Source: Flavobacterium okayamense
GTDB taxonomy: Bacteria > Bacteroidota > Bacteroidia > Flavobacteriales > Flavobacteriaceae
Direction: 5' to 3'
DNA length: 64,000 bases
Assembly (NCBI RefSeq): GCF_019702945.1
Contig: NZ_AP024749.1
Coordinates: 1,302,001 to 1,366,000, forward strand
This document shows positions 10,236 through 19,227 of the stretch, in pieces (positions within the stretch are counted from its first letter, which is position 1; each line of letters starts with the position of its first letter). Below the pieces are notes generated by a model. The model was not told where the DNA came from. It ran no database searches and saw only the letters and a program-made list of their open reading frames with translations. The translations under genes were made by a program, and so were the position numbers.

Positions 10236-10916
10236 ATGAAAAAAAAGGGTTTATTAGCTTTATTAGCAGCCGGATTTATTTTAGCATCTTGTGGAGGTAA
10301 GTCTTCAGAAAGTACAACAACTGCAGAAGAACAAGAAGTTGCAGAAACTACAGAAAATGTATTTGCAGTAGATACAACTAGTTCAGTAGTTAAATGGAAA
10401 GCATTTCACAAAGGTGATTTTGCTCCACGTTGGGGAACTTTAAGAGTACAAACAGGAGAAATTTCTGTTTCTGGTGATGCTGTAAATGCTGGGAATTTTG
10501 TAATAGATATGCAATCGTTAAAGGTTGATCCGGCATCTGTTACAGAAGAAGGTAAAAAAGCCACAGATTTAGAAGCTCACTTAAAGAATGCAGATTTCTT
10601 TGATGTTGAAAATAATAAAACTGCGGAATTTAAAATTACTAAAATTGAAGATTTAACTGCACCATTAGCTGAAGGAGAAGGTGTAAAAGATGCGAACAAA
10701 ATGTTAAGCGGAAACTTAACTTTATTAGGGAATACATTAAATGTTTCTTTTCCTGCTAAAATTGATGTAGTTAACAATACGGTTACTATTCTTGCAGATT
10801 TTACTGTAAATCGTGCTGAATGGGGAATTAAATTTGGTACTTCAGATGCAGATCCAGCTGAATGGATGATTAGTAAAGATATCGAAATTAGTGTTGATGT
10901 AAAAGCAACAAAATAA
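10236..10916 (+). CDS. YceI-family lipoprotein
   Basis: 226 aa. The signal ends in a lipobox (LASCGGKSSE), so the mature protein is probably lipid-anchored. The domain from about residue 45 to 225 is YceI (DTTSSVVKWKAFHK start, GNFVIDMQSLKV, HLKNADFFDVENN, LSGNLTLLGNT). YceI proteins form a lipocalin-like barrel that binds isoprenoid-type lipids. The gene stands alone, bounded by terminators on both sides. Confidence 0.9.
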   Translation: MKKKGLLALLAAGFILASCGGKSSESTTTAEEQEVAETTENVFAVDTTSSVVKWKAFHKGDFAPRWGTLRVQTGEISVSGDAVNAGNFVIDMQSLKVDPASVTEEGKKATDLEAHLKNADFFDVENNKTAEFKITKIEDLTAPLAEGEGVKDANKMLSGNLTLLGNTLNVSFPAKIDVVNNTVTILADFTVNRAEWGIKFGTSDADPAEWMISKDIEISVDVKATK

Positions 10917-10942
10917 GTTTTTAAAACAACTTTTTCTTACTT

Positions 10943-10968
10943 AAAAAGGTGCTATAATGCACCTTTTT
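10943..10968. terminator. Bidirectional terminator
   Basis: The stem AAAAAGGTGC/GCACCTTTTT with a 6-nt loop lies between the convergent YceI and LysR genes. A and T runs on opposite sides let it work for both strands. Confidence 0.85.
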
Positions 10969-10971
10969 TAA

Positions 10972-11895
10972 TTAAAACTCATTGAACCATTGAAAATTTG
11001 ATTCAATTATTAAAGATTTATTTTGTTTTAAATGTTCTAAAAAAGCTTTTGTTACAGGAGATAGTGATTTATGACTATTCCAAATTAAATTCCAATTTGT
11101 AATAAGTGGTAATTGTTTAAGGTTAATTATTTTTAAATCACCATTAAGAATTTCGTTTTTTATACCAATTAATGGCATTATCGAAATTCCTAAACCAGCA
11201 ATAACAGCTTGTTTAACAGCTTCGTTTGAAGTAAGTTCCAATCGTTTGGTTATTTTAATTTTGTTGGCTTCAAAAAAGCGTTCCATTTTAAATCTGGTAC
11301 CTGAACCTTCTTCTCTAAAAATTATAGGTAAATTTTCTAAATCCTTTAATTTAAGTTTTTTTAAATTATTGTAAATATCGTTATTACAAACAAGAAAAAT
11401 TTTGTTGAGTAGAAGTTCTTCATTAAATACTAATAGATTTTCTGGAATAATTGAAACAAAGCCAAAATCAACTTCATTCTTTTCTATACTATCAATAACT
11501 TTTGACTTGTTTGTTACATCTAATATTAGTTCTATACCCGGGTTTTCATTAATGAATTTACTAAGAAAGTATGGGATTACATATTTCCCTGTAGATACTG
11601 ATGCAATTTTTAATTTACCGGTAATTAATCCTTTATAAGAATTGGTTTTGTTTTTGATGTCTTCTGTCTTTTCAAATATTTCTTTAGCAACTGTGGCAAT
11701 TTCATTTCCGAAATCAGTTACAAATAATTGTTTTCCAATTATTTCAGTTAATGGAATTTCAAACTGATCTTGAAAATTTTTCAACTGAATTGAAACCGCA
11801 GGTTGTGTCAAGTTTAGTTCATCTGCAGCCTTTGTTATATTCTTAGTTTCAACAATTTTTAAAAAAATGCTAAGTTGATGTAATGTGTAATTCAT
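10972..11895 (-). CDS. LysR-family transcriptional regulator
   Basis: 307 aa. An N-terminal winged helix (MNYTLHQLSIFLKIVETKNITKAADELNLTQPAVSIQLKNF, residues 1-41) is followed by a LysR substrate-binding domain (TGKLKIASVSTGKYVIPYFL onward). The overall look is that of the CbbR/CysB group. It is divergently transcribed from isocitrate dehydrogenase, and the same-strand run downstream ends in a bicarbonate transporter, so control of that run by carbon status is plausible. The 83-bp divergent gap is extremely AT-rich and I could not single out a T-N11-A operator. Confidence 0.9.
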   Translation of the reverse strand: MNYTLHQLSIFLKIVETKNITKAADELNLTQPAVSIQLKNFQDQFEIPLTEIIGKQLFVTDFGNEIATVAKEIFEKTEDIKNKTNSYKGLITGKLKIASVSTGKYVIPYFLSKFINENPGIELILDVTNKSKVIDSIEKNEVDFGFVSIIPENLLVFNEELLLNKIFLVCNNDIYNNLKKLKLKDLENLPIIFREEGSGTRFKMERFFEANKIKITKRLELTSNEAVKQAVIAGLGISIMPLIGIKNEILNGDLKIINLKQLPLITNWNLIWNSHKSLSPVTKAFLEHLKQNKSLIIESNFQWFNEF

Positions 11896-11978
11896 AAAAT
11901 ATTTTTATGATAAAAATATAAAATATAAATAAAAATATATGATTATTTGATTAGATATTTGTCAAAAAATAAATCACA

Positions 11979-13415
11979 ATGAAAAAAGTAACTATTGCAA
12001 AAGGAGATGGAATTGGTCCTGAAATAATGGAAGCAGTTCTAAAAATTATTAAATCGACAAAAGCTAGTATCGAATTTGAAGAAATTGAAATTGGTGAAAA
12101 AGTTTACTTATCTGGAAATAGTTCTGGGATTTCGGATGATTCTTGGAATATTATTAGGACAAATAAAGTTTTATTAAAAGCTCCAATTACAACTCCACAG
12201 GGAGGTGGCTACAAAAGCTTGAATGTTACGATGAGGAAAGCATTAGGATTGTATGCAAATATTCGCCCATGTGTAGCGCTTCATCCTTATGTGAAAACTA
12301 AGTTTCCAAATTTAGATGTGGTAATAGTTCGAGAAAACGAAGAAGATTTATACGCTGGTATTGAACACCAACAAACCGATGAAGTTGTTCAATGTTTAAA
12401 ATTAATTAGCAGACCAGGCTGTGAAAAAATTATTCGCTATGCATTTGAATATGCCAAAAATTATGGAAGAAAAAAAGTTACATGCTTTAGCAAGGATAAT
12501 ATAATGAAACAAACTGACGGATTATTTCATAAAGTATTCAAGGAAATTGCGGTTGAATATCCTGATATTGAGGCAAATCATATGATTATTGATATAGGTA
12601 CGGCTTATTTAGCTGATCATCCTGAAAAGTTTGATGTAATCGTAACTTCAAATCTTTATGGAGATATTATTTCAGATGTTGCAGCTCAAATTGCTGGCTC
12701 GGTAGGTCTAGCAGGTTCGGTAAATATTGGAAATGAATGTGCAATGTTTGAAGCTATTCATGGTTCAGCGCCTGATATTGCTGGACAAAACATAGCAAAT
12801 CCATCAGGTTTACTTCAAGCAGGAATAGCTATGTTAAATCACTTAGGATTTTCTAATGAGGCAACTAAGATTCAAAATGCATGGTTAAAAACAATAGAAG
12901 AAGGCATACATACTGCTGATATTTACGATGAAAATATAAGCACAAAGCTTGCAGGGACTAAAGAATTTGCTGAAGCAGTAATTAAAAATTTAGGAACTGT
13001 ACCTGTTCAATTAAAACCAGTTTTTTCTCCGAAACAGAGTTTAATTCAATTGCCTAAATATGAAAGAAAAAAACGATTACAAAAAGATCTATTAGGAGTT
13101 GATTTATTTGTTCATTGGGATGGTTACAAAGCGGATGAGCTTGCAACTATTTTACAAAAAATTGAGCAGGAAAATTTAAAATTGGTTATGATTACAAACC
13201 GTGGTGTTAAAGTATGGCCAAATGGATTTGATGAAACATTTTGTACAGACCATTGGAGATGTAGATTTCAAACATTAGATGAAACTAAAATTACCTCTTT
13301 ATCAGTTGTAAGGTTGTTGACTAGCGCAATAGATTTTGGTTTAGATGTCATAAAAACTGAAAATCTATATCAATTTGATGGTGTAAAAGGCTTTTCAATG
13401 GGACAGGGACAATAA
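11979..13415 (+). CDS. icd: NADP-dependent isocitrate dehydrogenase (Thermus-like long form)
   Basis: 478 aa. It catalyses oxidative decarboxylation of isocitrate to 2-oxoglutarate in the TCA cycle. Visible motifs are GDGIGPEIMEAVLKI, APITTPQGGGYKSLNVTMRK (substrate loop), LYANIRPC, VRENEEDLYAG, NLYGDIISDVAAQIAGS (metal Asp) and FEAIHGSAPDIAGQNIANP (cofactor). After about residue 345 there is a C-terminal extension of about 130 residues, as in the Thermus enzyme and many Bacteroidota. It is divergent from the LysR gene. Cofactor preference is taken from the family, not proven here. Confidence 0.92.
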   Translation: MKKVTIAKGDGIGPEIMEAVLKIIKSTKASIEFEEIEIGEKVYLSGNSSGISDDSWNIIRTNKVLLKAPITTPQGGGYKSLNVTMRKALGLYANIRPCVALHPYVKTKFPNLDVVIVRENEEDLYAGIEHQQTDEVVQCLKLISRPGCEKIIRYAFEYAKNYGRKKVTCFSKDNIMKQTDGLFHKVFKEIAVEYPDIEANHMIIDIGTAYLADHPEKFDVIVTSNLYGDIISDVAAQIAGSVGLAGSVNIGNECAMFEAIHGSAPDIAGQNIANPSGLLQAGIAMLNHLGFSNEATKIQNAWLKTIEEGIHTADIYDENISTKLAGTKEFAEAVIKNLGTVPVQLKPVFSPKQSLIQLPKYERKKRLQKDLLGVDLFVHWDGYKADELATILQKIEQENLKLVMITNRGVKVWPNGFDETFCTDHWRCRFQTLDETKITSLSVVRLLTSAIDFGLDVIKTENLYQFDGVKGFSMGQGQ

Positions 13416-13438
13416 ATCTAATTTAATATAAATGAGTT

Positions 13439-13540
13439 ATGAGTATTATAATTGAGCAACTTGCATTATCAGGAATGATTATTTTGAATCTACTAATATT
13501 TATGTTTTTATCAAAAAATAAAGGTTATGAAAGAAAATAA
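13439..13540 (+). CDS. Small single-span membrane peptide (33 aa), tentative
   Basis: A short ORF lies between icd and the 91-aa gene. It encodes MSIIIEQLALSGMIILNLLI followed by FMFLSKNKGYERK: one hydrophobic helix and a positively charged tail, the layout of a real small membrane protein. Its stop overlaps the start of the next gene by 14 nt, which suggests translational coupling. Support is only composition and spacing, and no family is recognised. It could be a chance ORF. Confidence 0.4.
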   Translation: MSIIIEQLALSGMIILNLLIFMFLSKNKGYERK

Positions 13541-13802
13541 TTTTAATCTATTAAATGGTACTTTTTCAGTTAAAGATGCTTTAACAATACTAATGGAATT
13601 ATATTCTAATAAAATAAATTTTCATCAAAAAGATATTTTTAGCAAAGAAGAAAGAAACCATGGAGATATTACACATTCAAAAAATAGAATAATTGAATTA
13701 AATGAAGAAAGGAATAAGATTCGAAGAATTTTAACAGCTTCAGAAAATTTAAACAAAAATGTCAAAATTAATGGTGGAATTTTTTTAGAAATAATTGACT
13801 AA
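13527..13802 (+). CDS. Hypothetical protein (91 aa)
   Basis: I do not recognise this protein. It is soluble and charged, with a predicted helical centre (SKNRIIELNEERNKIRRILTA) and no signal peptide. It sits in a tightly spaced set, 9 bp before the DUF6671-like gene, and overlaps the small membrane ORF upstream. It is not a PII-like SbtB by sequence, although the set ends in an SbtA-type transporter. The compact operon layout argues that it is a real gene. Confidence 0.6.
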   Translation: MKENNFNLLNGTFSVKDALTILMELYSNKINFHQKDIFSKEERNHGDITHSKNRIIELNEERNKIRRILTASENLNKNVKINGGIFLEIID

Positions 13803-13810
13803 AAAGCAAG

Positions 13811-14647
13811 ATGTTTAAAGGGAGAAAGTTATTAATTGCAACGATTCATGGTAAAGAAAAAGTAATGCAACCAATACTTGAGAGTAAATTAAAAGTAAAG
13901 GTTGTTAAAAATAAATTTTTTAACACTGATGAGTTGGGAACTTTTTCTGGTGAAATAGAGAGGGAAGGAAGCGCCATTGAAACTTTAAGAAAGAAGTGTT
14001 TTATAGCTATGAAAAAGAATCAGGTTGATTTGATATTAGCTTCTGAAGGTTCATTTGGCGCCCATCCTTTTTATTTTTTTACATCAGCTAATGAAGAGTT
14101 TGTGATGCTTAAAGATTTTAAAAATGATATTGAGATAGTAGTAAAAGTGTTGAGCACAAAAACAAATTTTTTAACTGAAGAGATTATTGACTTTCATTCA
14201 CTTCTAAATTTTGCTGAAAAAATTAAATTTCCTTCGCATGCTTTAATATTAAAATCGGATTATAAAAATTTTAAGCATTGTTGTAAAGGAATTACTAATC
14301 AAAAAACTCTTATTGAAAAATATGAGTTTTTTCAATCTGTTAGTGAAAAAGTAATTGCAGAAACTGATATGAGAGCAATGTTTAATCCAACAAGAATGCA
14401 AGTGATTGAAGAAGTGACAAAGAAGCTAATAGAAAAATGTAAATCACTTTGCCCAAATTGTAAAATTCCCGGTTTTGATGTAAAAGAAGTTATTTCAGGT
14501 TTGCCATGTAAATGGTGTGGAAATCCAACAGAAAGTACTTTGAAATACATATATGAATGTCAAAAATGCAATTTTAAATTGGAAAAGAAATATCCACATA
14601 AAAAAGAAAACGAAGACCCCATGTATTGTAATAATTGTAATCCTTAA
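13811..14647 (+). CDS. DUF6671-like protein with C-terminal zinc-ribbon motifs
   Basis: 278 aa. The N-terminal IATIHGKEKVMQPIL, the FNTDELGTFSGEIER segment and LILASEGSFGAHPF match a conserved family that I recall as DUF6671; the assignment is from memory. The last 60 residues hold four CxxC pairs (CPNC, CKWC, CQKC, CNNC), consistent with two zinc ribbons. Function is unknown. It lies 2 bp before the Sua5 gene, so a link to RNA or translation is possible but unproven. Confidence 0.6.
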   Translation: MFKGRKLLIATIHGKEKVMQPILESKLKVKVVKNKFFNTDELGTFSGEIEREGSAIETLRKKCFIAMKKNQVDLILASEGSFGAHPFYFFTSANEEFVMLKDFKNDIEIVVKVLSTKTNFLTEEIIDFHSLLNFAEKIKFPSHALILKSDYKNFKHCCKGITNQKTLIEKYEFFQSVSEKVIAETDMRAMFNPTRMQVIEEVTKKLIEKCKSLCPNCKIPGFDVKEVISGLPCKWCGNPTESTLKYIYECQKCNFKLEKKYPHKKENEDPMYCNNCNP

Positions 14648-14649
14648 TT

Positions 14650-15612
14650 ATGAGAATAGGTAATGATATTTTTGAAGCTTCATATTGGCTTCGAAAAGGG
14701 GAAGTAGTTGCTATTCCAACAGAGACTGTTTATGGATTAGCAGCAAATATTTTTAACGAAAAGGCTGTTGAAAAAATATATCATTTAAAAAATAGACCTA
14801 AGAATAATCCATTAATTGTTCATTTAAAATCGGAAAAAGAATTATTTAAGTACGCAATTAATATTCCTGTTAAGGCAAAAATTTTAGCCAATGCATTCTG
14901 GCCTGGTCCATTAACACTAGTTTTGGAAAAATCTGGATTAATTCCAAATCATATTACTTCAGGAAAAGAAACGGTTGCATTAAGAGTGCCTGCAAAAAAA
15001 ATTCTATTAGAACTATTAAATGAACTTGATTTTCCTCTTGCAGCACCAAGTGCAAATCCTTCTAATAGGACTAGTGCTACATCTACACATCATATAAATA
15101 ACTATTTTAATGACAAACCTCTTCATTATGTTCTAGAAGGCGGAGAATGTGAAAAAGGTCTAGAGTCAACAATAATAGGTTTTGAAAGAGGAGAGCCAAT
15201 TATTTATAGATTAGGTGCATTATCAAAAGAATTAGTTGAAAAAGTTGTAGGCAAAGTTAAAGTATTAAATGAGCCCACAAATTTGATTCTTGCACCAGGA
15301 ATGTTTTCTAAACATTATGCGCCAAAGACCAGTATGCAAAACATTAATAATTGGGAAGAGTTTTGCGAGAAAAATCAGGATAAGAAAATAGCGTTTTTGA
15401 CTGCAGGAATTATTTCGGAAACAATTCCAAACAATTTAACAATCTTTAATCTTTCAGAACAGAATGATTTAGATGAAGTTGCCAGAAAACTATACAATAC
15501 ACTTTTTGAAATAGATAATTTAAATTTCGATGAAATAATATTTAAATATTTTCCTGAAAGTCAATTAGGAAGTACAATAAATGATCGTTTAACCAGAGCT
15601 TCAAATAAATAA
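14650..15612 (+). CDS. Sua5-type L-threonylcarbamoyladenylate synthase
   Basis: 320 aa. The YrdC domain (residues 1-200) has GEVVAIPTETVYGLAANIF, KNRPKNNPLIVHL and APSANPSNRTSATS; it makes threonylcarbamoyl-AMP from threonine, bicarbonate and ATP for the tRNA t6A37 modification. The C-terminal 110 residues form the extra Sua5 domain (LAPGMFSKHYAPKT linker), so this is the long Sua5 rather than short TsaC. Bicarbonate is a substrate and the next gene, 2 bp away, is a bicarbonate transporter, a suggestive pairing. Confidence 0.92.
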   Translation: MRIGNDIFEASYWLRKGEVVAIPTETVYGLAANIFNEKAVEKIYHLKNRPKNNPLIVHLKSEKELFKYAINIPVKAKILANAFWPGPLTLVLEKSGLIPNHITSGKETVALRVPAKKILLELLNELDFPLAAPSANPSNRTSATSTHHINNYFNDKPLHYVLEGGECEKGLESTIIGFERGEPIIYRLGALSKELVEKVVGKVKVLNEPTNLILAPGMFSKHYAPKTSMQNINNWEEFCEKNQDKKIAFLTAGIISETIPNNLTIFNLSEQNDLDEVARKLYNTLFEIDNLNFDEIIFKYFPESQLGSTINDRLTRASNK

Positions 15613-15614
15613 CT

Positions 15615-16574
15615 ATGAATACAGACTTATTAATAGAAAACCTTAAAAATCCTGCATTATTATTTTTTATTTTAGGATTTATAGCAATAAGACTAAATAG
15701 TGATTTACGAATACCAGAAAATTCTTCAAAATTCATATCTATTTATTTGCTTTTCTCCATTGGGTTTAAAGGAGGTCAAGAATTAGCGCACAGTGAACTT
15801 GATATGGGAATTATTTGGAGTGTTATTTTAGGAATCTTTTCTGCAATTGTAATTCCTGTTTATTCTTTTTTCTTCTTGAAAAGAAAATTATCAATTGAGA
15901 ATTCTGGTGCGATTGCAGCAGCTTATGGATCTGTAAGTGCAGTAACATTTGTGACTACAATCTCTTTTTTAGAACTGCAAAATATTTCATTTAGTGGACA
16001 TATGGTCGCTGTTATGGCATTAATGGAAGCTCCAGCAATCATTGTAGGTGTTATTTTGATTCGTTTGTTTACAAAACAAAAAGAAATTGAAAACCATTCT
16101 ATTTTTAAAATTTTAAAGCATTCTGTTACAAATGGTAGTGTTTTGTTAATTATTGGGAGTTTAATAATAGGTTTTGTGGCAAGCGAACAACAAGCAATGG
16201 GAATAAAACCTTTTACGACAGATATTTTTAAAGGATTTTTAGCAATTTTTTTATTGGATATGGGGATATCTAGTGGAAAAAAATTAAAAGACTTAACAAA
16301 ATTTGGAAGATTTACATTTTTATTTGCAATTATTATCCCGCTGCTAAATGGGTGTTTAATGGCTTTTTTAAGTCAATTTTTCCTTTCTGAAATAGGTGAT
16401 AGATTATTGCTTTCAATTCTAGCTGCAAGTGCATCTTATATCGCAGTGCCTGCAGCTATGAAAATAAGTGTTCCTTCTGCAAACCCTGGCTTATACATAC
16501 CTATGGCTATAGCAATTACTTTTCCTATCAACATAACTATTGGAATACCTATATATTTTCAAATTATAATTTGA
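15615..16574 (+). CDS. SbtA-type sodium-dependent bicarbonate transporter
   Basis: 319 aa with about 10 hydrophobic helices in two inverted halves. NPALLFFILGFIAIRLNSDL at the N-terminus and the helix-break motif YGSVSAVTFVTT are typical of SbtA. Cyanobacterial SbtA imports bicarbonate with Na+; the same substrate here is family inference. It is the last gene of the run starting at icd and is followed by a strong terminator. No PII-like SbtB partner gene is seen nearby. Confidence 0.82.
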   Translation: MNTDLLIENLKNPALLFFILGFIAIRLNSDLRIPENSSKFISIYLLFSIGFKGGQELAHSELDMGIIWSVILGIFSAIVIPVYSFFFLKRKLSIENSGAIAAAYGSVSAVTFVTTISFLELQNISFSGHMVAVMALMEAPAIIVGVILIRLFTKQKEIENHSIFKILKHSVTNGSVLLIIGSLIIGFVASEQQAMGIKPFTTDIFKGFLAIFLLDMGISSGKKLKDLTKFGRFTFLFAIIIPLLNGCLMAFLSQFFLSEIGDRLLLSILAASASYIAVPAAMKISVPSANPGLYIPMAIAITFPINITIGIPIYFQIII

Positions 16575-16587
16575 TTTAGTAATAAAT

Positions 16588-16623
16588 AAAAGAGAGAATC
16601 AATTTCTTGATTCTCTCTTTTTA
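16588..16623 (+). terminator. Rho-independent terminator
   Basis: The 15-bp stem AAAAGAGAGAATCAA/TTGATTCTCTCTTTT with a 4-nt loop and T run closes the sbtA operon. Confidence 0.9.
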
Positions 16624-16666
16624 GTAGCGGGAACTGGACTCGAACCAGTGACCTTCGGGTTATGAG
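16624..16666 (-). pseudogene. tRNA-Met(CAU) 3' fragment, possible integration scar
   Basis: Read on the minus strand, the sequence begins in an anticodon loop CTCATAA (anticodon CAT). It continues through anticodon-stem half CCCGA, variable loop AGGTC, a perfect T-arm ACTGG-TTCGAGT-CCAGT and acceptor half TCCCGCT. The 5' half (acceptor strand, D-arm and 5' anticodon stem) is absent: upstream is unrelated AT-rich DNA. A break in the anticodon loop is where many tyrosine integrases recombine in tRNA genes, so this is probably an att remnant. Confidence 0.75.
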
Positions 16667-16996
16667 TTTAAAACTCATCAATTGTTAATTTTTAAAAACC
16701 TGAAAATCAATAACCTAATATTTTATTTTCCACTATAAAAAGTAAAAACGTTTACGTTTTTGTTTACTTTTATTTGTGCAAATATAGTTTTTTATTTCTA
16801 ATTTCAAAAAAACGACTCACTTTTATGCTAGTTTTTTTTAAAAAAAGAGCTCTTTTTTGTAGCTCTTTTTCTTTAAAAATTAGCACCTTTTGCACACCTT
16901 TACCTCTTTAACCCTTATAAATAAAGAGAAGTAAAATATTGTATCAGCAAAATAGAAAGGTTTTCTTACAAAAAAGTTTATAATACAAATGTTATA
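16667..16996. other. AT-rich intergenic stretch with inverted repeats
   Basis: No gene was found. It contains a 17-nt near-palindrome ATGAGTTTAAAACTCAT (16662-16678) touching the tRNA fragment, an imperfect hairpin centred near 16752 (AAAAACG/CGTTTTT) and a terminator-like hairpin AAAAAGAGCT/AGCTCTTTTT (16842-16870). The last may terminate the efflux operon coming from the right. No integrase gene or remnant was recognised. Confidence 0.55.
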
Positions 16997-18115
16997 TCAG
17001 TTTGTTTTTCTATAACTCCAAACTGCTAATCCATTTATAGTAATAGCAAATGCAGTAATTATTGATAAATTTATCAAAACCTCTTGTAAACCTGCTCCTT
17101 TAAGGAGAACCATTCGAATAAATTCAACAAAATAACGAATTGGATTAAAGAGTGTTATATTTTGAGCCCATTTAGGCATACTTTCAATCGGTGTAAATAA
17201 ACCGCTCATTAGAATAAAAATCACCATAAAAAACCAAGCAATAAACATAGCTTGCTGTTGTGTTTCGGTATGGTTAGAAATAAACAAACCAATTCCTAAA
17301 ATGAGTAATAAATAAATTGCAGTAAATAAATACACTAAAAATATATTTCCTAACATAGGAACGTTAAAAACTAATTTTGCAATTAACAACCCAATTGTTA
17401 AAATAACCAATCCTAATACCCAAAAAGGAAATAATTTACCAATTATGAATTGATGTTTTTTTATTGGTGTAACGTTGATTTGTTCTAAAGTTCCTAATTC
17501 CTTCTCTCTAACAATATTCATTGAAGAAAGGAATAAAGTAAGCATGGTAACTAATAATACTAAAATACCTGGAACCATAAACGTCTTATAATTTAACGTA
17601 TTATTATACCAAAATGATGGAATTAGTTCTATTCTACTCAAGTTTTGTTGACTAGATAGGTTTTTATTTTCAAGCGTTATATTCTGATTGTATTGTTGAA
17701 CAATTTGAGCAATATACACATTTTGAACACCTGCTGTAGCTCCATCAATTGCATTAATAAGAACTTGAATTGACGTTTTGTTATTGTTTTTTAGTTGCTT
17801 TTCAAATTTATTCGGAATTTCAATAACTGCATCTGTTTTTCCTTTATTTATGTATTCAATTCCTTCATTTGAACTGTTTAAAAGTTTCGTTTCAGCAAAA
17901 TAAGAGTTCATTTGAAACTTTTCAATTAAAGCTCTTGATTGCATTGAATGACTATTATCTACAATTGCAACTTTAATGTTTTTAACATCAAATGTAGCTG
18001 CATTGGATAATACCAAAAGTTGAAAAATTGGTAAAATAAAAATTAAACGAAGCATACCTTTATCTCTAAAAATTTGCTTGAATTCTTTTTGAACTATGTA
18101 TAAAATAATTTTCAT
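16997..18115 (-). CDS. ABC-2 type transporter permease (YhhJ/YbhR-like)
   Basis: 372 aa. An N-terminal helix after KEFKQIFRDKGMLRL, a large periplasmic domain (residues about 45-170) and then five helices with NIVREKELGTLEQINVTPIK, the usual ABC-2 exporter layout. It is the last gene of the efflux operon and 1 bp from its paralogue; the two permeases probably form a heterodimer. The substrate is unknown. Confidence 0.9.
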   Translation of the reverse strand: MKIILYIVQKEFKQIFRDKGMLRLIFILPIFQLLVLSNAATFDVKNIKVAIVDNSHSMQSRALIEKFQMNSYFAETKLLNSSNEGIEYINKGKTDAVIEIPNKFEKQLKNNNKTSIQVLINAIDGATAGVQNVYIAQIVQQYNQNITLENKNLSSQQNLSRIELIPSFWYNNTLNYKTFMVPGILVLLVTMLTLFLSSMNIVREKELGTLEQINVTPIKKHQFIIGKLFPFWVLGLVILTIGLLIAKLVFNVPMLGNIFLVYLFTAIYLLLILGIGLFISNHTETQQQAMFIAWFFMVIFILMSGLFTPIESMPKWAQNITLFNPIRYFVEFIRMVLLKGAGLQEVLINLSIITAFAITINGLAVWSYRKTN

Positions 18116-18116
18116 T

Positions 18117-19217
18117 TTATTCTAATCTCATTTTGTAATTTTTAATACTTAAACCAATAAAAACTGTCGTCATCAGAATTAAAATCATTGTTTCTTTTAC
18201 AATATATTGTAAGCCAACTCCTTTTAACATTATCGATTTTACTATAATAATAAACCATTTTGCGGGGATAATATTACTCATAACTTGCATAGGTATTGGC
18301 ATAGATGCAATGGGAAATATAAAGCCAGAAAGAATGATAACAGGAAGCATTAAACCCATTAAAGAAATCATCATGGCAGTTTGTTGCGTTTTAGAAATCG
18401 TAGAAATAAAAATGCCTAATGAAAGAGCCGTAATAATAAATAATATACTTTCAAAAGCTAACAAAAAGAGACTTCCGTTTATTGGCATTCCAAAAATAAA
18501 ATAGCCCATACTTACAATTACAATTGCATTGATAATTGACAAAAACACATACGGAAAAACCTTTCCTATGATTACTTGAAATGGTTTTAAAGGTGAAACC
18601 AATAAGACTTCCATTGTACCCAGTTCTTTCTCTCTTGTAATAGAAATTGAAGTCATCATTGCAGATACTAACATCAAAATTACGGTCATAACTCCAGGAA
18701 CAAAATTGAAAACACTTTTTAATTCTGGATTATACAACATTCGGGTTTGAATATTTATCCCAATATTGTTAGCACTAGAATTTTGATTTTGATAATTTGA
18801 TAGTATAGATTGTGTATAATTAGCTATTGTATTAGCAATATTTGGCTCGGTAGCATCTGTTATTACTTGTATTGTTGCCTTATTTTCGGTTTGAAGTTTT
18901 TTTGAAAAATCTTTTTCAAATAGTAAAATGGCTTTTATTTTTCCTTTTTTAAATTCAGAAGCAATTGCTTTCTCGTTTGTTATTTCAGTTTCAATATTGA
19001 AATATTCTGAAGCTTTTAACTTTTGAATAATTTTTTCAGATTCTGAATCTTTCGCATAATCTAAAATGGCTACTTCTACATTATTAATTTCATTAGTAAT
19101 GGCAAATCCAAATAATAAAATTTGAGCAATAGGCATTCCGAAGAGAATAAAAAGTGAACGTTTATCTCTAAAAATGTGAAAGAATTCTTTTTTTACAAAA
19201 CCTCTAAATCGCTTCAT
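18117..19217 (-). CDS. ABC-2 type transporter permease (YhhJ/YbhS-like)
   Basis: 366 aa, paralogous to the downstream gene: FVKKEFFHIFRDKRSLFILFG at the N-terminus, a periplasmic domain, then helices with SITREKELGTMEVLLVSPLK. It lies 10 bp after the ATPase gene. It should form the membrane channel of a tripartite-style exporter with the HlyD and TolC proteins encoded upstream. Confidence 0.9.
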   Translation of the reverse strand: MKRFRGFVKKEFFHIFRDKRSLFILFGMPIAQILLFGFAITNEINNVEVAILDYAKDSESEKIIQKLKASEYFNIETEITNEKAIASEFKKGKIKAILLFEKDFSKKLQTENKATIQVITDATEPNIANTIANYTQSILSNYQNQNSSANNIGINIQTRMLYNPELKSVFNFVPGVMTVILMLVSAMMTSISITREKELGTMEVLLVSPLKPFQVIIGKVFPYVFLSIINAIVIVSMGYFIFGMPINGSLFLLAFESILFIITALSLGIFISTISKTQQTAMMISLMGLMLPVIILSGFIFPIASMPIPMQVMSNIIPAKWFIIIVKSIMLKGVGLQYIVKETMILILMTTVFIGLSIKNYKMRLE

Positions 19218-19227
19218 TACTATTTAA

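Noticed and set aside
13432..13455. A tiny ORF ATGAGTTATGAG just before the 33-aa candidate
   Set aside because: It has only seven codons before a stop and no coding features.
16624..16680. A type II or stop-suppressor tRNA with anticodon TTA formed by the ATGAG/CTCAT stem
   Set aside because: It would need a 12-nt variable loop and has no D-arm or 5' acceptor strand; the CAU parse with standard variable and T arms fits much better as a fragment.
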